From assembly GCA_030063045.1 (NCBI GenBank), contig JAQSEB010000023.1, forward strand, positions 5,642,001 through 5,706,000: 64,000 bases of DNA. The letters run 5' to 3'. The notes under the pieces are model-generated. The model saw only the letters and a list, made by a program, of their open reading frames with translations, made no database searches and was not told the DNA's origin. Positions 24,758 through 37,339 of this stretch are shown here, piece after piece; position 1 is the first letter of the stretch, and each line of letters starts with the position of its first letter. Both the position numbers and the translations under genes were made by a program. This DNA is from Pratylenchus scribneri (Eukaryota > Nematoda > Chromadorea > Rhabditida > Pratylenchidae).

Positions 24758-27700
24758 TTAAATTGAAAATTTATTTGATAAAAAAATATACTTATAAATA
24801 TTCTGATGTCTCAACATTTTTTCCAATGTGAATTGCATTGTTTTACTGAATTTCACTATATCGTCTGCCTTATCAGCAGCTATTTTAGAAATATTGACAC
24901 CGAAAATTTCACTGTAAAAATTTTAATGAAATTACTTTGGATTTTGATCTATGGATTATTTAATTTACCTTATAAAATGATATGGTCGTTTTAATTCATT
25001 CTTCACATTCTGTTTCTTCCAATATTCATTAAGTATGTTTAATACAAGATTGTATTCAGTCCACAAACTTATCAACGGCTTCTTCATATCCTCCTAAATT
25101 TCCATTAATTAATTTGAATACCAAAAGAAGACGAAAATAATTTTTTAATTTTAGAATCATTTTTAATTAAATTTAAATATATTACTTGAATTGCCTTCAT
25201 TATATTCGTTTCTGGCTTCTCATAATCTTTCATTTTCATAAATTCATTCATCAATGCTATATGTAATTTAACAATTTTTGCTTTCGTCAAATTCTTTTCA
25301 TTTTTTTGTTTTTCCATCTTTGAAAGATTGGTTTCTGTTAGATTCAATTTCTTCCTCAGTTCTCTCTACAAATTAATATTGTAATGTTTCACATTTTTAT
25401 GGCTAAATCAGCGACTAGGATACTTCTTAATTTTGATATAACAGGTCATTCATTATGGCAGCTTCGATTATGAATTTCATAAAATTTTGGGCTAGACTAG
25501 TGCATTTCTCATCTGGTTTTTCGGTCACTAACCAGCAGGACAAATATGTAACATTCGATAGAGCTCGGAAGTTGAGTAATAATAATAATTGTGCCTCTGA
25601 CTACCGTATTGTTTATTTTTACCGGTAAAAAATTATGGTATCGTGAAAATCGTAAAAGTGAAGGGTCTCCTTTATGAGTCAAATTTTGAAAAAAATTTTG
25701 AAAATTTTTTTCAATTTTATTATAAATCAATCGTCGTGTCTCGATGAGAGAAGTAAGTTCGAATCTACTATTGGTTTCACCTAAAACTCAAAAATAAAAA
25801 AAGTTATGACAATTTTTTCTCGCTGGAATGTGTTGAAACTGTGGAGGAATGTAAGAGTGGACTCCTGGAATGACGAAGTCGATGCTTCGACCATTGCCAC
25901 AAAAGCTTAGCAAGTGCTAGCGGGCAACGCGAGTTGTGAGGAGCGCCACATCGGAGGACAAGGACACGTAGAAGTTCACTATTAAATCTATTAAATGCCA
26001 CCGAGGATGTTAAAATCCGCATTTTCTTTGTGCAATATAAATATTTTCGGTCTTTGTAATGGTAACCAATTTTATGCATTTTTACACATTCTAGAATATA
26101 TTTCTTTAAGAAATACATAGAGTTAATATTTAACGCTAGTCTTATTTTTATGTTTTATTAACAATTATAAAAATGTTACCTTTATTTTATTATTTGAGGA
26201 TTTTGATATTTCTTCCTTCAATTTATCCCTTTCTTCGGTTAATTTCGATATCTCCTCCATGGGTTTATAATTTTCGTCATATTCATCTAATTGTTCAATA
26301 ATTTTCAACTCTTTTTCATTTGAAATCCCATTTTTATCAATGTAAGCACGAAATTGTTTAACCTTTTCAGCTAACCAATTATTCTCTTGTTTCTCTAATT
26401 CATTAAGCTTTTTCTTCAAATTTTTCATTATTTTATCGATTTCTTTGAATTTTTCGTATGCTTCAATCTTGTTGAGCAATAATTCAGTTCCGAAAGCAGC
26501 TTTATAAGTGTTCAATTGAGGTAGAACTGAAAAAAAAATAAAATTTTTTTAAATTTTATTTTTTTTTATTTCCAAAATAATAATAATATAAGTATAAAGT
26601 TAATTTTATTTAAATAAAACTTTTTTTGCTTAAAAATTTTTCAGGCGATAAATTTTACCCGAGGCTGATGGAACAGTAATTCTTGAATTGGTGGCAAGTT
26701 CTGCTAGTTGTTCTGACTGTTGTGATTTTGCGTTTCGGCTACTAGAGGAGGATGAAGATTGGATTTTGGCAGTGTTGAAATCCATCAATTTTTCCTTGTA
26801 ATTTTTATCCGATGTTAATGAAGTTCCAACGTCAACTCTGTTTGTCTGCTGATGCTTTTGAGTGGAATGTGATGTCGAAAAACTTCCTGAATTTCCCTGC
26901 GGTTGTGGACTAATATCCTCTCCATGACTGGATAATTGTTGTTTTTCTGCTATTTGTTCTGAATATTGTTGTTGTTTTGGTTGATGTGAATGTATTTGTT
27001 TTTCTTTTCGGTAATTTGAAGAGGATGAAGATGAGATTTTGGCAGTATCCATCAATTTTTCCATATAACTTTTATCAGTTATTAATGAGGATGAGGGTGT
27101 GGAATCTACAGATGTAAAAGGTGTAATTTAAAAAATCTTTTATATAACCTTTTCTATCACTTTCATATAAATGTTGTAGCAACTGATTGGCAGCATTATG
27201 AACACCCTCCTGCTGCTGTTTTTGTTTTTCCCTTTTCCGCTGTTTACTGTTCAATTTTCTTGGGGGCTTTTTGTTTGTATCTTCTTCTTTTATTTCTTTC
27301 GGCAGTTCTTTTTGTAGCGTAGATTCTAATTTCATTTGGGTTTGATCATTTTCAATTCGCTCAACTTGAATTGGGTTTTCCACTTCATTTAATTTTGGAG
27401 TGAGATAGGCAACTTGGCTGCTGCTGCTGCCTTCGTTTTCCATTTCCCGATTACTGAGATGGACACTGCTTTCTTTTTCCTTTTTTCGAGGAGCGAGATG
27501 TGGGCCTTGACTGCTGCTTTCTTTTTGATCATTGAGATGGCCAATATGACTTTCATTTTCCCCTTCGTTCGGCTGTTCTTTTTGGGGCGACGATTCTGAT
27601 TTCAATTGGGTTGGATCAATTTTATTATTTCCAATTTTGACAGAATTTTTTACTTCAGCATTTAATTTTGGAGGAATGCGATGTGCTCCTTGATCGGTGA

Positions 27701-28916
27701 CTACTTTTAACTTTTGCCTATCAATGAAATTGGCATTGCCGTCTTCTTCCCATTCCCGAAAAACTGCCTTATGGGCTGCTCCGCTGCTGCCTACTTCTCC
27801 CAGTTGATCAATATCACCTCCTCCTTCTTTCGGCAGTTCTTTTTGGAGCGTCAATTCTGATTTCAGTTGTGTAGGATCAACTTGAACTTGTACAGATTTT
27901 TCTACTTCAACATTTAATTTTGGAGGAATGAGATGTACCCCTTGGCTGCTGCCTTCTTCCCCTTTCAGATCAGTGAGATGGACATTCCCTTCTTCTTCTC
28001 GAGGAATTGTTTTATGAGCAGTTTGGCTGCTTTCTGCTTCTCCTATTTCATTTTGATCAATATTATCAACAATGACATCATTTTTGGTCTCAATTCCAAA
28101 CTCTTCTAACAAGAATTTTGGTAAAAGGGAATGAGCCCTGTTTTCGTCCAAAACTTCATCATCAATTTCATCATTTTTCTCCCAATCAAACAAATATTTT
28201 GGCAAAATAGAGAGGGCTTCATGTTCTTTTAAATCATTTTTAGTAATTTGATTTGATTGAAATTTAGGCAAATTAGTAATTAAGCGTGATGGAGAATGAT
28301 ATGCAGACGTATTAGGAATCTGAATAGATGGAAGTTTAATTTTAGCCTTAATAGTAATAGGAATAAATGTTACTGAATATTGAAAATAATTCTGATTGGG
28401 AATTGATTGATGTTGATGAGGCTGATGAAGAAATTCTGGCCTAGGTAGCTGCGGAACAAATGCAGGTGCATCGGGATTTAATTTTGCTAAAAAATGTAAA
28501 GAAATTATTATTTTGACTAATGTAATAGTCTATAACGACTAATGAAATATTTTTTATTTCGCCTTTTTTCATATATTAAAATTTACATTTTCTTGAATGC
28601 CTATTTTCCATTGAAAAGCCAAAATGGGAATAAATAAGCATTAGCCAAAATAATTTTAGCAAATGCAGCCAAAAATTCATTTTTATTTTGATTGATCTGA
28701 AATTTCACAAAATGGAATAAATTAAAAACCTAGAAAATATTTTTGAATGTGAGATATTCGCCTTGGGATAATTCTTTTTGGCTGGAAATACATATGGAAA
28801 GATGGAATGAATTATGGATGTTCACGGGAAGAACTCATGAATTTGAGCTGAAAAGAGTAATGTCTAATAAATCCCCGACTTCCATACAAAATTAATAATA
28901 AAATTTTAATTAACAT
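24758..28916 (-). CDS. Repeat-rich, coiled-coil protein of unknown function (7 exons, 893 aa)
   Basis: Minus-strand exons: 28916-28826, 28486-27149, 27105-26659, 26526-26180, 25365-25186, 25093-24969, 24911-24758. The sum is 2682 nt, divisible by three, with every phase matching. Exon 1 (MLIKILLLILYGSRG...) gives a short hydrophobic leader, possibly a signal peptide; this exon is the least certain. Exon 2 contains about four diverged repeats with motifs such as LQKELPKE, PPKLN.EV and DPTQLKSE, rich in Ser/Glu/Gln. Exon 3 has two copies of a unit built on EKLMD..TAKI.SSSSSS. Exons 4-7 are charged coiled coil (for example LKKKLNELEKQENNWLAEKV). Two introns are tiny (43 and 57 nt). No known domain is recognised. 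Evidence for a real gene is strong; function is unknown. Confidence 0.75.
25805..25985 (+). other. GC-richer island inside an intron
   Basis: A compositionally distinct stretch inside the 815-nt intron between 26180 and 25365 of the minus-strand gene. On the plus strand it reads MTIFSRWNVLKLWRNVRV... for 34 codons, then an in-frame TAG, then 24 more open codons; a minus-strand frame is open across it too. It could be a coding relic or an inserted fragment. No RNA family could be recognised by eye. Confidence 0.35.
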
Positions 28917-29128
28917 CGGAATTGTCTAAAAGTTTTGGCTTTTAAGTGAATGGCATTCATTAAAAATAAAAGTACATTTATTATGTTATACCTTCCGCCT
29001 GCTGGAAAATGTTGTTTTCTTTTTCTTTATCCGCTTAAAAGATCTTCTTACTTAAAAAATGCTGGATTTAATCGGAAGAAATTATTGCAATAATTTACAG
29101 TAAATAATGAAATAAAAATAAGAAAAGG

Positions 29129-29348
29129 TTTTTTTGCCAAGAAATTGTATTCTTTTACCGAGAGATCGGTTTTTGGTTTATAAATTTTTAATTTTGAATT
29201 AAACCTCCAAAAATTATATATCAATCGACTCGTCTCGATGAGCTCTATTAAATGCGTATAAGAGTTGTGGGCCTAGGAATAAGCATAAAAAGTTATAATT
29301 AAAATACCGACCTCTTGGTAAAAGAATCCGAACTCTCAGCAAAGAAAC
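29129..29348. mobile_element. TIR element with GCCAAGA/GCCGAGA ends
   Basis: Left end TTTTTTTGCCAAGAAATTG followed by ACCGAGAGATCGG; the right end has AAAGAATCCGAACTCTCAGC. The interior has ATCGACTCGTCTCGATGAGC near 29222. Same family as 22444-22816 but shorter. The surrounding 28917-30253 holds no other supported gene; an ORF at 29535-29720 has no recognisable features. Confidence 0.6.
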
Positions 29349-30253
29349 CAATGGCAAAAAAAGCTCCCAAAAAATGTTTTGAAAAGAAAAGACCAAAGGA
29401 GAATTGGGGAGAGTAGAGGAATTGCCTATTGATTTTTGATGTTGGCAAATAATTGATTGACAAGAGTTAGGTTCAGTCAGTAGATTGGACCGATTGAAGT
29501 AGTTGGCGAGCGGGGCATGGAGAGAGGGAAGTGAATGCGAGCGGGCATTTATTTTACCTGTGGCCGAGGACCGAGAGGAATATTTGGATTAGACATGGGA
29601 ATGGTAAATGATTCATTATATGAATGGATAAAAAAGTGCCACCAAATTGCCAAAATCAATGGCTTATTATTGTTAGAGAAAGACAATATTGAAGAGATGG
29701 TATTGGGCAATGAGAAGTGAGAAAATGAAGACGATCTATAGAACCGTGCTTTTATTTGTTACCTCCCTTTTTAACTGCTTTTTTTGTATTTTCTTACTTC
29801 CTTTTTTAACTGTTTTTTTTTTGTATTTTCTACGTTTTAGGAATTTATCAGAAAAGTTGAAAATAAGAAAATAATCTGCTGTTTGTTTTGCTCATATGAA
29901 GAGAAAATGTAATTTTGGCCATGAATCTTTTTTCCTGTGCTATTTTGCTTTTCCTATTTCTCTGACCATGGGCCAAATGGAAAAAAAACCTTTAACCTCA
30001 TGCCTCATCTCATCATTTTTCAATTCTTTCTCATTTTCATCCGCTGTACAAACATAACGTTCTTGATACCCTCTTCTTTTTTCCCTTCATAGAATTGCTT
30101 TTATCGATTTTATTTTGCGATTTTATTTTTGCCCTGACTGAGTTGTTTTTCTTTTTCCCGTTCCATTCCATTAGCCGCAACCTTTCCTTTCCTAGTTCCC
30201 ATCTAAATTATTAATTTACCAAGAAAATTTGTGCTTTTAGAATTTTAAAACTT

Positions 30254-33200
30254 ATGTCAAATTTGAACATTTCGAGCCCGGCTGCTTTGGAAGCAGAGAA
30301 TTTGCGCCAAAAGGGAAATGAATGTTTTAAAGAGAAAAAGTACAAGAAGGCAATTGAATTCTACACGAAATCATTGCAAAAAATGCCGAGTGCATTGGCT
30401 TTCTCAAACCGGGCTCAATCATATCTTAACCTTGGAGAGTGAGTTTGAATAGAAATATCATTTAATAATAAATTTGATAATGAGATAATAAGTATTAATT
30501 TGTCCAAGAATTTGTCCAAAATCTTTCTTGTCGAAAAATATTATATTTTTGCGGCCATATAACTCGGCCATATCTAGGTATTAAGGCTCAGTGTTAAGGT
30601 TCAGAGCAGGATGGGATTAAAGGCTACGGGTTAGGGTTCAGGTAATCCTGAAGAAGTCTAACTTGCCCAAGTATATGGCCTCAAAAAATGATTACTATTC
30701 GACACGAAAGATTTTGGGCAAATTCTCAGTGTTTTTTTTGACAAATAAAATGACTTCCATTTGATGATTAGAGTTTAGATTAAAATTTAAATTTGTTGAA
30801 TAAATGATTACCATAAATTCTCCGCCATGGACTTATAATTTTCAGAGATCCTCCGAGTTGAAGATTTTTCTGTTTTTTTAAGACAAAAAATACTTATTTC
30901 GGATTAATTTCACCTATTATTCAATTTTAACAATAATTTTTTGAGGATGAACTTCAATTGGAACCTCATGGGCCTATAATTTTTGGAGCCTCTCTCTAGG
31001 GTAGGCTTCTAATAGAGGATTTTAATCAGAAAATTGTCACTTAAATGAAAATTTGATGTTTTTTTTCAATATACATTTATTAGGCATAAGCGGAATATTT
31101 GAATGCTCAATTAGACATTTTATTTGGTACCTTTACTCGTCTAGCATTCGGCTATACCTTTAAAAAGGAGAACATTATTAGATTAATTTTAAATTAATTC
31201 ATTTGAATGAAATTTCAGATCCGACATGGCACTGGGTGATGCAAAAAATGCTTTGAAAATTGAGCCAAACAACATCAAGGCACGGTTCCGCAAGGCTTCG
31301 GCACTGATTTCCGAAGGATACATTGGACGTTGGCGATATGGCCGATATTTTGATTTGGCTTTGAAGGAATTGACAATTTTGGATCAGCATCTTCCCAAAG
31401 GCGATAAGGATTTGGCCAACCTTTGGAAAAAATTTCGTTCGGTAAATGAAAATTTTTACTAGGTTTTACGAAATTAGGACACTTTTGATAAAATTTTTAC
31501 AGCGAAATTTCCCATAAATAATCTCATATTTCAATTATTATTTTGCTTATTAAAATTGACATAAAAAAAGTAAATTTTGTTCAAAATAATTCCGTCTGAA
31601 TAATTATGTGATTATGGCCTTTATACAGGCTTTTATTAATATAAAGTTACGACAATGTATATAATAATATACATTATTTAGACGATGAAGTAGGGTTATC
31701 CAAATTTGGTTGGAGAAAATCGAAGGGAATTTCAAAGCTTAAAATAAACGAATATAGAAGATACCGAAAATCGATATTTTTCATAAACAGAAAATTTGGT
31801 TTTAAAAGCTAGAAGAAAGTCTAAAAACCAATTTTGGACGATTCTATTTTAAAGAAAAATTTTCAAAAAATTAATAAATTTCTAATTTGTTCTTTGCATT
31901 CTTTTTCTTTAGCATCCTCGTCAAATGGCCATCAATTTCTTCACTTCAAATTATCAATCTAATTCGGTAGGAAAAATTTTCATGTATTTTAATCAGATCC
32001 ACATATTCTCTTATAATTTAAGTCTGCAAAATGCCCGCCAACTGGCAATTTTGCACTCAAAGAGATCACGATAAGCTCCCTGGAATCAGGCACTATGGTA
32101 TATTGGCAAGTTTACGTGGCACATGCAATCACAACCGATGGAAGACATTTGGTGTTCGAATCAATTGATGAAATACTGAATGGATTGAGCAAATGTCAAA
32201 GCCCAATTCCAAATGTATATTTGAAGGGGATCAATTTTGAAAGTGATGAAGAGGAGGAAGGGGGCACAATTTTTGAGAAGGGAGATGAAGAAGAAGAGGA
32301 CAATGAAGATAAAAAGAAGAAAGAAGACACAGGGCTGCTCGACCCAATCGATATCTTCCGTTCCCCAATGATCGATCCCATTTGTTGGCAAGGCAATTTC
32401 CTCTTTGAATACGTTCGATTCTCGGATAAACTGTTCAAGGAACTTTTTGGACAATTAATTCGGTAATTTATGCCATTGAGTATTATAAAAAAAGAGCAAA
32501 ATAAAAAGATTTTGAAAATAATATTGCTGTTAGAATTGAATCTTATATGGGCTTTTTATTTGAGAATGTATAATCGATAGCACATTCGAAAGAGCTCGAA
32601 AAACACTCGAACTAGTGGTAGGCGAAGTGCGCAAAATTTTCCAGCAACTTTTACAATATAAATCTCGCAAAACTAAAAATTTTTATTTTGCGAAATTTCA
32701 CCCCGGTGATACATTAATCTTCTTAAAGATTTCCATCCCTAATCCTAGCTTTAAGCCTAAACTCCATACTGCTGGAAGAAACCTAAGACTAGCCCTAACT
32801 GTGAACAAAAATAGCCAAAACTTTTTTATTTTTTTAATTTTATCTTAAACCAATGGCAGATTCACGATCCTCCCATCGGGAAACGTCGATTGAGCAATAA
32901 TTTGACTTAAAAAATTTGAAAATTTTCGAGTTTCAAGCAAAAAAGAAGACTTCATTTTTTTTCGATTTTCATGGGTTCATATAAGTTGTCGAGCGAGTAA
33001 TTTGGCCCAACGCAACTTCGCCCAACCAAATATCGACTAATTTTTTGAGCTCTTTCGAATGAGCTATCACTCATCCTGATCCGTTCACAAATATAAAAGT
33101 CCAACATAGTTAAGATTGAATTTTTTGCCTTATATTAAATAGACTTTACTCAATTTTTAATTTATTTTTAATATTAATAAAAATTTGCCCGGTTATATTT

Positions 33201-34199
33201 ATTTAATTCCCTATCTCATCCAGGCCGAAAGCTGTGACATTCAATGGCATTTTCCCCAAGTTTTTTGGACATTATATTGGCGAGGATGGATTGTGTCATC
33301 CCTACACACTTTCACATGCATTCACTGACCTCGACGGTCTTCGCAATTGCTACTCATTGAGTGTCAACAAAATGGTGCCCAGACTTGTGGCTCACTATTC
33401 AAGAGGAGTGGAGAAGATAGCACCACCAGACACGCAATTAATTTTGAACCAACTTGTGGAATATTTGCATCAAACAAAAATGGAGGATGACTGCCAAATG
33501 CGATGTTTGGCAATTGACCTTTTTTCGCTTGGCAAATTGCATTCTTCCTATTTTGATGAGATATTTGAAATTCTACATTCGGTAATTATTTATTTTTTAA
33601 AATGGAATTCTATAATGTTTAAAATGATTAAATTTTTGTGTTTACTAAAATTTACTCGGAATCGGAAATAAATATTTCTTAGCGGCGGATCCGGGCTCTC
33701 ATAATGATAAAAATTTTGGCATAAATGTACCAAATATTATGGCAGAAAAAAATTGGCAAAATAATTCATAGAATAATTATGAAAAAGCAAAATTAGTAGA
33801 AAATAATTCTGGGAATATTAATTACAATGATCAATGAATTCAAAAATATTCATCACAAAAATGTGAAAAATTTTAAAATTTATTCAAAATATTAACAGTT
33901 TTGTATATATTTTTAAATATTTTGTTTGAGAAATTTTTGTAAAAATGTTATTTTTCTGAAATTGCCGTATAAAAATTCCATAATTTGAAATTTTGTAGAA
34001 ATTTCTCAACGACAATGTGCTTCGTCAATATCGTCTGAAAATCAATTGCAGTGGAATCAAAGCAATATTTGGTCAAGAACAGATGGATTATCCTTTACCG
34101 GCAAAACGGGTTGAAACAAAATCGCAGACCAACGAGCAACTTTCAATGCATCACACTGAAATGGAATGCGCTGTGATTTATGAACGCATTTTCAAATAA
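30254..34199 (+). CDS. TPR-domain co-chaperone-like protein (6 exons, 486 aa)
   Basis: Exons: 30254-30438, 31219-31441, 31913-31966, 32023-32462, 33224-33581, 33999-34199; 1461 nt, all phases agree. Residues of about 12-120 form TPR repeats (KGNECFKEKKYKKAIEFYTK, then FSNRAQSYLNLGE, then IKARFRKASALISEG). Residues R18, N22, N52, K82 and R86 fall at positions of the dicarboxylate clamp that binds the C-terminal EEVD of Hsp70/Hsp90, so a cytosolic chaperone-binding role is likely by inference. The middle has an acidic low-complexity run (DEEEE...EEEEDNEDKKKKE). The C-terminal ~270 residues are well-formed coding sequence I cannot assign. Start: first ATG in frame before the TPR. An AATAAA lies 22 bp after the stop. 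Confidence 0.85.
30508..30725. mobile_element. TIR element in intron 1 of the TPR gene
   Basis: 218 bp; inverted ends GAATTTGTCCAAAATCTTTC and GAAAGATTTTGGGCAAATTC are near-perfect complements. A second inner inverted pair is GGCCATATAACTCGGCC / GCCCAAGTATATGGCC. Non-coding. Confidence 0.75.
32576..33068. mobile_element. TIR element in intron 4 of the TPR gene
   Basis: 493 bp with inverted ends GATAGCACATTCGAAAGAGC and GCTCTTTCGAATGAGCTATC, extending inward through a GGCGAAGT block and its inverse. The ORF at 32615-32848 lies inside it and is not a gene. Confidence 0.75.
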
Positions 34200-34220
34200 G
34201 GAGAAAATTTTGTTCTACCC

Positions 34221-34226
34221 AATAAA
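34221..34226 (+). promoter_or_regulatory. Probable polyadenylation signal of the TPR gene
   Basis: A canonical AATAAA 22 nt downstream of the TAA stop at 34197-34199, within an AT-rich 3' flank. Confidence 0.5.
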
Positions 34227-34652
34227 ATGAATTATTTCAATTATTATTCAAATTTATTTATTTTATTTATTTATTGATGAGAAAGTAAAATGTTAATGAT
34301 AAATATACTAAATGATTGTATGGGCAACAGAAAAATAGGCTCTGTTAAATATTTATTGCAATCTGACATTCGGTGCTCTCTCATTTCATTAGATTAAAAA
34401 ATGATAAAAAGCTAATTTTGAGTTAAATAAAAAATGCAAATTGTGAACATTATTCATTGTGCTGAAAACTGAAATTAACCTAAAAACGATGCTAAGTAAG
34501 TCGACCACCTCAATGGTGGGGACTGGGGATTGACTATCCTATTTAACAAAATCAGCCTAAAAGATAAAAAAAATAATTCTTTGACATAAACACTTTAAAT
34601 TTTAGATCTTTTTCGGAATCAATATTATTCTTTCTTATTATTTAATGTGTAG

Positions 34653-34877
34653 CGAAATTTGCGTCCCCGAATTTTGCGGCCCAAAATTTGCGGCCCTACC
34701 AAAATAATAACCAACATAACTATAAAAGGATAAAATTTAGAGCCATGATTATGGCTTAAAAAGAATCCTGAGGATGTGTATTAGGATTTAGGCTAGACTT
34801 CAGAACTCGGAGGATATTTACTGTGCCAAATATTTCGTTTTTGATATGGGCCACAAAATTCGGGGCCGCAAATTTCG
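34653..34877. mobile_element. TIR element
   Basis: Inverted ends CGAAATTTGCG.CCCCGAATTT and its complement AAATTCGGGGCCGCAAATTTCG near 34877. Intergenic, 3' of the TPR gene. TSD not identified. Confidence 0.65.
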
Positions 34878-34944
34878 GTTAATCATTATTTAATCGAGTC
34901 ATGTCGATTAAGTATAAACATTGTGACCATATATGCTACAAAAT

Positions 34945-35111
34945 TAGGGTTAATCGTTAATATACGTTGGCGTAACGTTTACACGTAACGGTTATATGCA
35001 ACGATTTTGGGCTAGTTAAACGTTACTTTATACGCACATCGCACATTGACTATACACATTATACGTTATACGCTTTTCCATTATACGCCTGCGTATAAAT
35101 AATTAACCCTA
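34945..35111. mobile_element. Short TIR element with TAGGGTTAAT ends
   Basis: 167 bp, ends TAGGGTTAAT...ATTAACCCTA, interior made of TATACG / CGTATA blocks. The ends resemble the TAGGG ends of the hAT-like elements, but no 8-bp TSD is evident. Confidence 0.6.
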
Positions 35112-35493
35112 CGATTTATGGATAATAAAAAGGTAAATATAAATATTATGTCAATTATTAGATAGTCATTATCTGATAATTGTTCGGCGTTTATTTCGTA
35201 AATAATATAATTATATTTTAATCGAAATATTCTTATTCTTACCATTGCTGGGTCAATTTACAGTTGATTTTAATTGCGTTTTCTACTAAAAAATTCTGAA
35301 TAAAGTCCTTTTATCCTTGGTTTCCTTTAATATAGTTAAATAATGAATTTAATAAATTATTTAAAAATAATAATAAATAAATATGGATGATCAAGAAAAT
35401 AATTTTCAAAAATGCATCAAATTCCCTTCGGGAAATGCTTTTCTTCTCTCATTACCAAATTCATAAATCTCTTTTTAATCTTCATTCTCCCCA

Positions 35494-37153
35494 TCACCCA
35501 TCTTCATGCTCGCTCTTCAAAATAGTCTTTCGCCGAATATATTCATTTTTATTTGGATTTTCGTCGGCAATAGAGTCCATAAAATCCTTGTCATATCCAT
35601 ATTTAGCACCGCGTTTCCAAATTCCATGTTTCCCAATAAAAATATACATCGCATCTATTACCTATTAGAAAAATTTTGGAAAATATTCGTTTGAAATTAT
35701 TTTATTGATAAAAGCCAAATTTACTTTATTAATTAAATTTTTTAACGCTGAATGGTTTAAAATTAATTTAGCAATTTCCATAATAGTACATTTCTTGGCG
35801 ATTGCTCCAAAATATTATTAAAATACATATATATAAGTATTCAATTTAAATAAAAATTCAATTATTTATAAAATGAAAATAAAAAAAAATTTTTAATAAA
35901 TAAATAATAAACAGAAATTCCCATAAATAATTTTAAAAATTGTTGAGAAAAATTTAACCTGCATCATTTTATTAAAAAAATCTGGCTCAACGGGACCAAT
36001 TTGATTGAAAAAAGCCTCTACTTTTGATTCATCCTTTTCTATAGACATTAAATCAAAATTAAATCTAAAAAGGAAAAAATTATTTTAAAGAGAGAAAGAG
36101 AAAAACCACTTAATTTATTTGATAATTTAATTCCAATATTGGGGAAATTCTTTATTAAAATTTTCTACAGTTAAAATCTATTAATATTAATATAAGTTGA
36201 AACCGATTTCGTTGCGGTATATTTTAATTATCGAAGAGCCTTAATCTATGTATCAATTAATTTTAATTCGATAAGATCTGTTTTTGTTTAGAAGTTTTCA
36301 ATTTAGGAAGATTTCTAAAATGCCAGCTTTATATCAATCTATTAATGTGCACCTGTCTCTGTATATTAAGTACCAATATTTTTCATAGACCGATTTCAAA
36401 AATGGCAATGCATATTCTTCTCTTTTTTGAATTTTTAACAGCATATTTATGCATTGAATCCATTTTTGAATGTGTTCAAATGTATTTGATATAAAATCCT
36501 TGACTTCATCTGAAAGTTATGTTGAATTTATTTTATAGGACAATTCTTTAATTATGGAAATTTGTTGTTTTATTTGTTCCTCTGCATATTCTTCAACTAA
36601 ATAAAATAAAATTATTAATTTGATTTTGATTTTTTTTATAAAAAAATAGATTTTTTATGAGATAATGATATTTTCAAATAGAGAAATTATTTAAAAATTC
36701 AAATTTTTTGATATTATCAGTTATGGTATTTTATATTTCTTTTTAATTTTATTAAAATTTTCTGAAGAAATTTTGAAATAAAATTAAACAATCTATTTAT
36801 TTTACCAGGGAATAAATCGAATATCTTCACGGCCAATTTATCATTCTCATATTGGCTCAACCATTTCAGATTGCTTTTTTCTTCCTCGTAATATTCATAA
36901 AGTTGCACCCAAATTTCATTAAAATTTCGTTGGCGATCTTTTGGCAACCAATTGGACAATTGACCTATTCTCTTCAGCACCATTTTGTCCCTCCATTCGG
37001 CTAATTGGTCCATTCCGACTAGATGGAAATAGAATACTTCAAAAAATGTTTGATTCAATTCTTCTTTGAAAAATTTTCCGAATTTTTCCAAATGTTTGGC
37101 ATGCTCTTCTGACATTTTATACTTTTGGCCTACTTTACTTAGCCAAGTCATTA
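35494..37153 (-). CDS. Uncharacterised helical protein gene, possibly decayed
   Basis: Minus-strand pieces: 37153-36806 (ATG at 37151, MTWLSKVGQKYKMSEEHAK..., hydrophilic helix, ends in phase with a GTAAAA donor), 36596-36517, then an in-frame TAA, after which the same frame stays open to about 36330 with coding-like sequence (LSDEVKDFISNTFEHIQKW). Further pieces with splice-like borders lie at 36064-35959, 35804-35725 and 35661-35494 (ending KSEHEDG stop). The last two join in phase; the others do not join cleanly. Either the gene is a short two-exon ORF of 141 aa, or a longer gene has been broken by a nonsense change. No family is recognised. Confidence 0.45.
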
Positions 37154-37339
37154 CTTAATAAGAAATTAATTTCAGAAAAGTTCAAAATTGAAATTATAAA
37201 TTTTAAAATTTGTTGAATCTAATTTAATAAATAATATTAAAATTATGATTTTATTTTATGATAGCCTATTTCTAATAATGATTGAGAAATATAAAAAATT
37301 TTTTATTAAAATAATAAACGAAATAAATTTAAAAATTTA

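Noticed and set aside
27414..27599. Plus-strand ORF rich in Phe/Ala
   Set aside because: Antisense to the repeat-rich exon 28486-27149 of the minus-strand gene.
35387..35694. Plus-strand ORFs
   Set aside because: Antisense to the minus-strand last exon (35661-35494), which has a proper acceptor and stop.
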